Under the pieces are notes generated by a model. It was not told the DNA's origin. It did not search any database and saw only the letters and a program-made list of their open reading frames with translations. Positions 9,309-14,708 of a DNA stretch of 14,955 bases are shown here, piece after piece. The position numbers and the translations under genes are program-made. The DNA comes from Saccoglossus kowalevskii (lineage: Eukaryota; Hemichordata; Enteropneusta; Harrimaniidae), in assembly GCF_000003605.2 (NCBI RefSeq), contig NW_003125331.1, positions 1-14,955 on the forward strand. Direction: 5' to 3'. Each line of letters opens with the position of its first letter. Positions within the stretch are counted from its first letter, which is position 1.

Positions 9309-9330
9309 CCAATATACACGTCACTATATA

Positions 9331-9755
9331 TTACCGCTACTAGCAACGTATACGTCGTTAAACCCCTATGACATGACAGGCCCTTATACTTTATAAAATT
9401 CCGTGGTAAAGCCAGGACGTACCTGGACATTTTTTGCTGGGCCTAACTGTAAGCAAATTTTCGGCTTCTACAACCATCAGTAGACTTTCTAACTAAGTTG
9501 ATCGTTCATCGTTGTTGAGTTTTTGCTGTGTGCTGAGGGAAAATAAAAAAAAAAGTGTCATGGCACCCAGAGCCATGTTATGAATATTCATTAGGCCACC
9601 ATAACGTTTTAAACAGGATTTTATTTCAAACAGATTGGAGACGGGACATCTTTGCCAGCCAGGGTTCATTTGTTTGGTCATCGCCTCCATGCCCGAATAG
9701 ACCGAGCTCCAGCCATTCCATTCCATTCCGGCCGTTCGTTCCATTAGAGAGCGGT
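9331..9755. other. No gene recognised
   Basis: Overlapping ORFs on both strands (9493-9744 minus, 9555-9836 plus) contradict each other and show no domain. The stretch has somewhat higher GC (GCTCCAGCCATTCCATTCC, CCGGCCG). The decamer GATTGGAGAC occurs at about 9632 and again at about 9894. Confidence 0.4.
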
Positions 9756-9761
9756 CTTAGC

Positions 9762-9813
9762 GATCAGGTGACAATGTCATCTGATCAATTCAGCGAGGCG
9801 TGTGATCACCTGA
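9762..9813. repeat. Nested palindromes carrying three E-boxes
   Basis: GATCAGGTGAC (9762-9772) and GTCATCTGATC (9776-9786) form an 11 bp inverted repeat with one mismatch and a 3-base spacer. A third related copy TGATCACCTGA lies at 9803-9813. The E-boxes are CAGGTG, CATCTG and CACCTG. It could be a bHLH or Snail/ZEB-type binding cluster, or simply a palindromic relic. Confidence 0.6.
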
Positions 9814-9921
9814 CCATCGCTAGTTGCACGATATAACGGCAAATGTCGTCAGGTTTAGCGACTTTCCTAACCCTTACGAAAAGATTTGTTCGATTGGAGA
9901 CCGTTTTTGTAAAGGTGACAG

Positions 9922-9944
9922 TCTCCCACTATGTTCGTGGGAGA
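9922..9944. repeat. 8 bp hairpin
   Basis: TCTCCCAC (9922-9929) and GTGGGAGA (9937-9944) are perfectly complementary, with a 7-base loop. The hairpin is short. It is part of a local cluster with the palindromes at 9762 and 10031. Confidence 0.6.
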
Positions 9945-9992
9945 GTATGTTTACATCGAAAGAATTAAAACGGGCGTATTTATTTCGTTATA

Positions 9993-10006
9993 TAGAGGGC
10001 GCTGTT
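9993..10006. promoter_or_regulatory. CTCF-core-like motif (weak)
   Basis: TAGAGGGCGCTGTT contains AGAGGGCGCT, resembling the right half of the CTCF consensus. The left CCAC part is absent. A better match is at 13747-13762. Confidence 0.2.
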
Positions 10007-10030
10007 GTTGATATACTCGTATCAGTGCCG

Positions 10031-10065
10031 CCACGGTTACTAAACAAGTTTTTTAGTAACCGTGG
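10031..10065. repeat. 14 bp perfect hairpin
   Basis: CCACGGTTACTAAA (10031-10044) pairs exactly with TTTAGTAACCGTGG (10052-10065) around a 7-base loop, and pairing continues outward with wobbles and one mismatch to about 10026/10070. The overlapping ORFs on both strands (9824-10111 plus, 9988-10251 minus) are not credible genes. The stem is short for a microRNA precursor. Confidence 0.85.
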
Positions 10066-10069
10066 TGCC

Positions 10070-10396
10070 GCGGAACAGGAGGCAAATGAAAAAACAGCGA
10101 TAATATTGTAATCCAAAATCATACATTTACCATGACAGATATATTCAAACATACTTATTGGGATGTGTGGATTTTTTTTTAATAACACATCATTTTGTAC
10201 GTTTTTTTCCTTGGCGAACACAATGACCCGTTTAATAAAACGCAAATTCATACAAAATAGTATTTCGATCGCGAAGTCATGATAATATCCTTTTTATAAA
10301 TTTCACAATTTGTAGTTTAAATTGCGTTTCAAAAGTTTCCATGACCACTTTCCGGTGTTTCTGGGAATTCCACTCCATGGAAATTAGTACCAACTG
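10070..10396. other. No gene recognised
   Basis: This is AT-rich sequence. GGGAATTCC at about 10360 matches a Rel/kappa-B half-palindrome but is isolated. No repeat or exon is visible. Confidence 0.5.
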
Positions 10397-10494
10397 TATA
10401 ATTAGTGACTCCCTAAGTCACCATAATTGGACTCACTAGAAAGACTTTATAATTAGTGACTCCCTAAGTCACCATAATTGGACTCACTGGAAAG
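10397..10494. repeat. Two 47 bp direct copies, period 51
   Basis: TATAATTAGTGACTCCCTAA... occurs at 10397-10443 and 10448-10494 with one difference (CACTAGAAAG versus CACTGGAAAG) and a 4-base spacer. Each unit contains the inverted pair GTGACT/AGTCAC and the motif AATTAGTGAC...CATAATT. It lies about 50 bases upstream of the LINE fragment. Confidence 0.95.
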
Positions 10495-10545
10495 GAATTG
10501 CAAGAATATCTACATATTTAATATTTGCGATAAAGTTTACCGTTA

Positions 10546-10881
10546 ATGAACAGTTGTCCATTAATAAATCTTGGCTTTTTGTTCTCTTTATATGCGCTAT
10601 CAATAACTGCAAGGAGTTACCTTTTATTTATCTGCGAACTGTGTTCAAATAACAAAGTAGAAGATGAGTACCATTTCATGATTGAATGCCCCTTTTACGA
10701 AAAATCGCGGAAAGCACTATTTGAAGAGACTACTAAGCACATTATAAATTTCATGAATATGAGTGACTACAACAAATTTTTAAAATTAATGGGTGATACA
10801 AATCTGAATGTACAAATACCAGTTGCCCAATTTATCAAAAATAACACGAACCTTAGACAGCAACATCTTCTGGCAAATTAA
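10546..10881 (+). pseudogene. C-terminal end of LINE ORF2 (5'-truncated non-LTR retrotransposon)
   Basis: The 111-codon frame carries, from about residue 28, CELCSNNKVEDEYHFMIECP followed by FYEKSRKALFEE. This fits the Cys-Cys-His-Cys knuckle (C30, C33, H43, C48) and the VEDEyHF...CP.Y...R..LF signature found downstream of reverse transcriptase in many CR1/L2/Jockey-like and related LINEs. The protein then ends after about 60 more residues (...FIKNNTNLRQQHLLAN, stop TAA 10879-10881), as is usual for this domain. No endonuclease or reverse transcriptase is present upstream, so the copy is 5'-truncated. The first ~25 residues do not look like LINE protein and probably lie outside the homologous part, although they are in frame. 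The role of the knuckle in living elements is nucleic-acid binding. The clade cannot be fixed. Confidence 0.8.
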
Positions 10882-11180
10882 CATAAATACTTTTCTCTTT
10901 TAATACGTTTTTTTTTTCTCATTTCCATCTTTCATTGATTTACTGTTTATTGCTTTTTTTATTATTATTATTTCATCTATTTTTTTCCCAATATTATTAC
11001 CAACATTTATTAATAGTTTTTTTGTAATTGTAGTCTGTTGATTTATTTTTTAAACCATTGTTGTGCTTTAGACAGTAATTCTTGTAAAATTTGTATGTTT
11101 TATATATGTGTTTTAGCAGTTAGTGTAACCATTTTAATTCCTTCTGAGGAATTTTAAGTGTTTCAATAAAACTAGGTAAA
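10882..11180 (+). mobile_element. LINE 3' UTR
   Basis: This T-rich, non-coding stretch directly follows the ORF2 stop and ends near AATAAA (11165-11170), with no obvious poly(A) tail. It is placed by position only. The end is uncertain because an ORF1-like relic on the opposite strand begins at about the same point. Confidence 0.55.
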
Positions 11181-11431
11181 ACTATTCGGTAATCTTCTTG
11201 ACAATAGTTCTCGGCGATAAACATGTCTGATTATTTCAGGGCCGTATTTTCTTTCATTGTTACATCTATTCGCTGTGGTCTTTGAAATAATTTTGCTATG
11301 ACGTGACGTGGTCTTGTTTTATCTGGTTCTTTATTATAACCTGTATGTAAAGGAACACGATGTGCGTTTTCGATCAAATCTCTTGGTTCTTCAAAACCGC
11401 AATTCAGTAGCACGTCACACACGATTTCATG
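11163..11431 (-). pseudogene. L1/Tx1-type LINE ORF1 relic (minus strand)
   Basis: Reading the minus strand from 11431, the frame gives HEIVCDVLLNCGFEEPRDLI, then ENAHRVP, then RPRHVIAKLFQRPQRIDVTM, then KENTALK. This order (GF..P.D.IE.AHRVP ... RPR.VIAK...R..R..V) matches the RNA-recognition and C-terminal part of L1-like ORF1 (Transposase_22) proteins. An in-frame TAA at 11231-11233 interrupts it, after which the same frame continues with SDMFIAENYCQEDYRI, resembling the next conserved block. It is therefore a broken fragment, missing the coiled-coil N-terminus. In active elements ORF1 coats the LINE RNA. It points opposite to the ORF2 fragment just upstream, so the two do not form one intact element. 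Confidence 0.75.
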
Positions 11432-11487
11432 TCATATCATTCATTTTGTGTTTCCTTCAGACCTCAAAACCGAGCAACACTATTATA

Positions 11488-11625
11488 ACTTCCCCGGGGG
11501 AGGGGCAATACATAGAACTTGCCTATTGGGAACGTGCCCCTGAAATGGGTCTCGTTTTTTGAATTTAGGTATAAGTATCGGTCTTATTTCTGGTCAAGAT
11601 AGGTATAAATATCGGTAATCATCCA
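11488..11625. repeat. Probable degenerate repeat fragment
   Basis: CCCCGGGGGAGGGG (11492-11505) is followed by GGGTCTCGTTTTTTGAATTTAGG and two near-identical words, AGGTATAAGTATCGGT and AGGTATAAATATCGGT, about 38 bases apart. The style resembles 'gggtct...' dispersed repeats of marine invertebrates, but that is from memory. The ORF at 11308-11562 is antisense to the ORF1 relic and not a gene. Confidence 0.4.
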
Positions 11626-11658
11626 TATGAAAATTTGTGCTTACAACTGGTTTTTAAT

Positions 11659-11710
11659 CCGTGTCGAAAACGTGCACAGAATATTCGTTTTATGCACGTT
11701 TTCGACACGG
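11659..11710. repeat. 18 bp perfect inverted repeat, 16-base loop
   Basis: CCGTGTCGAAAACGTGCA (11659-11676) and its exact reverse complement (11693-11710) surround CAGAATATTCGTTTTA. The arms are CpG-rich compared with their surroundings. No clear target-site duplication flanks it. Confidence 0.9.
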
Positions 11711-11719
11711 CTTATCAGC

Positions 11720-12028
11720 CACCTCAAGTGCCAAATCCATGAAATAAACAACCAATGTCAATAGAGTAGCCTAGGTGTTAAAAATGGATTAAGTACTGGC
11801 AAACCAACTTCTGCATAGGTATGTCTCTAAACGCTCGTGGCCTCACTACACTAAATTACGTATCCATGGTTTCGAGATTACCCAACGACAGCGTATAAAG
11901 ATGACGAATCAAACTACAACACCGAATCCCAGAGATATACTAGACATACTCAAAACAAATTCATACCTTCATGAAATAATGCACAGTATACTAGTACTCT
12001 TTGTCAGCAGTAAATATATAGTAAACAC
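11720..12028. other. No confident gene
   Basis: From ATG 11901 the plus frame reads MTNQTTTPNPRDILDILKTN and SYLHEIMHS before running into the oligo-C repeat. This N-terminal-looking peptide has no family I can name. It may be part of an ORF cut by the repeat, or chance. Confidence 0.3.
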
Positions 12029-12090
12029 GCGCGGATTTAGGGGTAGGCGCGCCAGAAGCCCCCCCCCCCCCCCCAGCCCGTAAAAAAAAA
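12029..12090. repeat. Oligo-C repeat fragment (C16)
   Basis: GCGCGGATTTAGGGG is followed by GGCGCGCC and sixteen consecutive C (12059-12074), then an A10 run. This arrangement resembles the common 'gcgcggatccagggg...cccccc' dispersed repeats of invertebrate genomes (inference). Confidence 0.5.
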
Positions 12091-12445
12091 ATGCCCGATG
12101 ACAAACTATGTCCATCCATGGAGGTAGAATGTTTGCGCATTCAATTTTATAGACGATGTTTAAACGGAATTTATTTTTTTCAGTTCTACTCTCGTTTTCT
12201 TGTGTAAATAAGCGGCTATCATCATGTAGATAAAACGACTTCTAAACAAAAACAATAAGTGGCTTATCCAGAGCGAAGACAAAGGATGTTTATAAGATTA
12301 ACATGGGCTTAAATAGCGTCCTCACTCCCTTCTCTTTTCTACCTCCATGGTCCATCGGAGATCTACTTCGGCTACGTCAATAGGAGCCACCCTCCTCTTA
12401 CCGAATTGCTGGATCAGCCAGTGTAAATTGAGATTTGTTTTAAAT
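12091..12445. other. No gene recognised
   Basis: Nothing recognisable is present apart from two copies of CTCCATGG/CCATGGAG-type words (about 12114 and 12343). Confidence 0.5.
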
Positions 12446-12763
12446 TTACGAAAACTTCCAGATGATGGGAAATGTGCCATTGTTCTGTTTCTGTTTTAAA
12501 TTACCACATTCAGTGTCACTAAAAAATTCAGAGATGCAGGTGCAGTTCGCTGCTGTGTTTCGAGTTTCTGTTTCCATGGTTGCTACGTTACTAACTGTCC
12601 TAACGGTTGTCTGCAGAATAACATTTTCCGAACAAATGAAACTGAATACTGCCTTCTCCTTCTGATCGGAAGTCAATATACGTGGATTCGAGCCCTTATT
12701 TGCGGGCCTGACAGACATGCGACCTGGGAAGTCGTAGTCGAATTCACCGTTTGTCTGACTCAT
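12446..12763 (-). CDS. Possible first exon or small ORF of unknown protein
   Basis: The minus-strand ATG at 12763 opens 105 codons beginning MSQTNGEFDYDFPGRMSVRP, then ANKGSNPRILTSDQKEKAV. This N-terminal half is hydrophilic and balanced, and the DNA is less AT-rich than its surroundings. The second half (after about residue 70: NCTCISEFFSDTEC...) looks less like protein, so a splice donor may lie inside, but no consensus GTRAGT is seen. Upstream, a perfect palindromic E-box TCACGTGA lies about 55 bases before the ATG. The frame stays open upstream of the ATG for at least 18 codons, so the start is not fixed. A plus-strand ORF (12462-12665), hydrophobic, overlaps and is the alternative. No family was recognised. 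Confidence 0.3.
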   Translation of the reverse strand: MSQTNGEFDYDFPGRMSVRPANKGSNPRILTSDQKEKAVFSFICSENVILQTTVRTVSNVATMETETRNTAANCTCISEFFSDTECGNLKQKQNNGTFPIIWKFS

Positions 12764-12815
12764 TGAATAACCGAGGAGAGTAACTGAAGTTCGAACTGTA
12801 TGTTTGTTCGCTAAA

Positions 12816-12823
12816 TCACGTGA
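12816..12823. promoter_or_regulatory. E-box TCACGTGA
   Basis: ATCACGTGACC matches the USF/MITF/TFEB-type E-box (CACGTG core with T and A flanks). It lies about 55 bases upstream of the minus-strand ORF start at 12763, a plausible promoter position. Confidence 0.35.
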
Positions 12824-13021
12824 CCAGCTAACACGGGAGATACATGCCAGATAAACAGTGTCAATATCACGATATACAGTTTATTTGCATGTATAGTTTT
12901 TTAAGAGCGTGAATCACTAAAATGTATTTTTCATATGTCAGGATATCAAAATAAACAAACAAAAATCATTATAAGGAAGTCTGTACCAAGTTTTGAATAT
13001 CATGTTACCATCGATAAGCTA

Positions 13022-13029
13022 TGACGTCA
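13022..13029. promoter_or_regulatory. CRE palindrome TGACGTCA
   Basis: This is a perfect 8 bp cAMP-response/ATF element. It overlaps the ATG of a 60-codon plus ORF (13021-13203, MTSFIYTEWPDITSIVTSTQ...). That ORF contains a possible donor CCCA|GTGAGT near 13120 but has no known domain, so it is not called as a gene. Confidence 0.35.
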
Positions 13030-13254
13030 TTTATTTACACAGAATGGCCAGATATCACAAGTATTGTTACGTCGACACAGAACCGAAAAAGAAATGAATC
13101 TATAACACCTAAACCCAGTGAGTGTGTTCGGTGTATGAATACATGTATAATCTTAAACACTGTTTCAGAAAATAAAAAAATAAAAAGAAACAAAAGAAAC
13201 TAACTACTTGGCTCGTGTGTGTTATAGTTCGATTCGGTCTCACGCTTCCATTAT

Positions 13255-13262
13255 CCAATCAG
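13255..13262 (+). promoter_or_regulatory. CCAAT box (NF-Y type)
   Basis: ATCCAATCAGAA matches the extended NF-Y consensus (CCAATCAG). It lies about 386 bases upstream of the ATG at 13641. A short TATAATATAATTATA follows at 13291-13305. Confidence 0.35.
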
Positions 13263-13640
13263 AACGACGTATGCAGGAAATTAAAATGCTGGTATAATAT
13301 AATTATACGCGGATTACGGAGTTATTACACGGGACTCTATGGCGAACAAATAAAACAATTAGAAATAGTCTTTGATTTAAAAAAAAACACTCAATATAAT
13401 GAAATATTGTGTTGAAAACTTTATTTTTATGGATCTATGAGGTACAGACCTGTTTGTACAAATTTGCCGTATGTTAATACATGAGCGATACTAGTATAAT
13501 AGGAACCTATCTTAGTTTATCCATGGGCGTACTAACACTGTGTTCATGGTTTATCGTACACATGAATGCATAAATAGCCATATTTAAATAATTATAGTTC
13601 ATTTTTATTCCAACACTGAACTTTAAAAAAATTAATCAAA

Positions 13641-13728
13641 ATGGCTTATTACTTGCTCACACAACTGCAGAAAAAACGAAAATGGAACTGTATTGATCAA
13701 CCTTCAGGTCCAACTTTGGTATGCACAG
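13641..13728 (+). CDS. Candidate first coding exon of a small unidentified gene
   Basis: ATG at 13641 has an excellent start context (AATCAAAATGG: A at -3, G at +4). The frame reads MAYYLLTQLQKKRKWNCIDQ and PSGPTLVCT, then meets CACAG|GTACAG, a plausible donor leaving a phase-1 junction. If unspliced, the frame closes at TAG 13746-13748 as a 35-residue peptide. The phase-1 end fits a phase-1 acceptor at 14007 (exon 14008-14197). It also fits a stronger acceptor, TTATTGTTTCAG, at 13824, which however leads to a stop after 10 codons. There is no domain similarity that I can name. Confidence 0.3.
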
Positions 13729-13746
13729 GTACAGTTTGTGAAATAT

Positions 13747-13762
13747 AGCGCCCTCTTGTGGT
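13747..13762 (-). promoter_or_regulatory. CTCF-like site
   Basis: On the minus strand the sequence reads ACCACAAGAGGGCGCT, very close to the bilaterian CTCF core CCACYAGRKGGCGC, with A instead of C/T at one position. CTCF binds such sites as an insulator and loop anchor. It would lie in the first predicted intron of the small plus-strand gene. Confidence 0.4.
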
Positions 13763-14007
13763 ACTGTTATGCAAATATTGAATGATGTTTAATAATGAGT
13801 ACTTTACGTAATTTATTGTTTCAGTCGCAAGCAAAGCTTGTAAACTCATAGTTTTGTAATTTATGGCGTATTGTGCGTTATTATGTGAACGTATGAAGGA
13901 CCATTTTGTTGAGATCTTTGAAGACGTTACATTGGAGGAGTGAAACAACGAACGCTCAAACAACCATCGAAAGTTAACCGGAATACGAGGCGTTTTACAT
14001 AGTACAG

Positions 14008-14197
14008 TAATGATAATGAGGACACTCATTGCCTTTGATGGAGTAATACAACTGCCTGGAGCTACTAAACCTGCGTGGAATACTTCGGAACTGTGGGAGA
14101 AAGTAGTGCAGAAAATTACGCCTTTGTGCTTGGCGCCTCGCTGGATCGACTGCAAGATAAACCAGGGATATTATTTAGCTGAAATGATGGCGTCTTG
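14008..14197 (+). CDS. Candidate coding exon with perfect splice donor
   Basis: The plus frame from ATG 14010 reads MIMRTLIAFDGVIQLPGATK, then PAWNTSELWEKVV, then LAPRWIDCKINQGYYLAEMMAS, and ends at TCTTG|GTAAGT, a consensus donor (intron from 14198, phase 2). Its composition is typical of protein, whereas the overlapping 152-codon minus frame (13697-14155) has only four acidic residues and is judged a shadow. If it is an internal exon, CAG at 14005-14007 would be the acceptor (weak pyrimidine tract). If it is a first exon, ATG 14010 or 14016 would start it. The same frame is nearly open upstream (see findings on in-frame stops). I recognise no domain. Confidence 0.4.
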
Positions 14198-14262
14198 GTA
14201 AGTAACTTATCGTTATTCTGAAAGGGACCCTAAATTATTTGTGAACTATGCTCACATGAACA

Positions 14263-14354
14263 TAGCCCTGAGTACAGTCCTGTAGAGTACAGGCCCCCAC
14301 CGGGCCGAATGATCAGCGGAAGGAGGCCAACCTACAGGACTGTACTCAGGGCTA
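14263..14354. mobile_element. 92 bp MITE with 23 bp perfect TIRs and 9 bp target duplication
   Basis: TAGCCCTGAGTACAGTCCTG plus TAG (14263-14285) is the exact reverse complement of 14332-14354. The 46-base core contains GGCCCCCACCGGGCC and no ORF. The element is bracketed by identical 9-mers ACATGAACA (14254-14262 and 14355-14363), a target-site duplication. A 9 bp duplication (8 or 10 if the ends are drawn differently) suggests a Mutator-like or hAT-like source; the TIR start is not the usual hAT CAG. It sits inside the predicted intron 14198-14446. Confidence 0.9.
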
Positions 14355-14446
14355 ACATGAACATTGATTGCGTGAACTGGTGGGACTTTCTATTTTCTTG
14401 TCTTGTATTCTTGTTTGGTGGTAGAAAATATACTTTCTGAGTAAAG

Positions 14447-14606
14447 TTCATACAAGACAAAATTATGGCAGGGTGTTGTAGTGTACAAGCTGGTGGTAAT
14501 CCATGAAGCGACGACGACAGTTGAAATTATTGACGACATCCTTGATCAAGTTTTCAATGATAAGGTACTCCTTGGATTAAGGTACAACACTGTGATTTTT
14601 GAGTAA
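14447..14606 (+). CDS. Candidate terminal exon of the small unidentified gene
   Basis: A plus frame open from 14445 reads SYKTKLWQGVVVYKLVVIHE, then ATTTVEIIDDILDQVFNDKV, and ends NTVIFE at TAA 14604-14606. It is strongly protein-like (alternating hydrophobic and acidic). AATAAA follows 40 bases later. An acceptor at AAAG 14443-14446 gives phase 2 and would join 14197 cleanly (TG+T, Cys). CAG at 14469-14471 (phase 0) does not fit. The better pyrimidine tract ends at TAG 14424, but that start leads to other frames. With 13641-13728 and 14008-14197 the model is 438 nt, 145 residues. The boundary is uncertain; the coding nature of 14472-14569 is the firmest part. Confidence 0.4.
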
Positions 14607-14645
14607 TAGCCTATAGATGGTATTTTGGGGAAATTTAACTCCGTG

Positions 14646-14651
14646 AATAAA
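14646..14651 (+). terminator. Polyadenylation signal AATAAA
   Basis: AATAAA lies 40 bases downstream of the TAA at 14604-14606 and is followed by an A-rich stretch. It would end the transcript of the small plus-strand gene around 14665-14680, just before the hairpin at 14679. Confidence 0.4.
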
Positions 14652-14678
14652 ATTGAAAAAAAAGACCTCTCATGGCCA

Positions 14679-14708
14679 CACAGTCCCTCAACACCTTGAG
14701 GGACTGTG
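14679..14708. repeat. 13 bp perfect hairpin
   Basis: CACAGTCCCTCAA (14679-14691) pairs exactly with TTGAGGGACTGTG (14696-14708) around a 4-base loop CACC. The arm word GAGGGACTGTG also occurs at 6112-6122, suggesting a repeat-family terminus rather than a gene-specific structure. Confidence 0.9.

Noticed and set aside
9493-10251. Overlapping ORFs on both strands of 83-95 codons
   Set aside because: They conflict with each other, cross palindromes and show no domain. The hairpins themselves create mirrored open frames.
10355-10368. GGGAATTCC, Rel/kappa-B-like
   Set aside because: It is a single isolated match with no neighbouring sites or gene start.
12670-12710. GGCTCGAATCC on the minus strand, similar to a tRNA B box
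   Set aside because: The T-arm does not pair, no A box or cloverleaf could be drawn, and the region fits a possible coding frame instead.
13697-14155. 152-codon minus-strand ORF, the longest in the window
   Set aside because: Only four acidic residues, no domain, and it is antisense to a plus-strand frame with better composition and a consensus splice donor. An acceptor-like CTTGCAG at its start (minus strand, plus about 14146-14152) keeps a small doubt.
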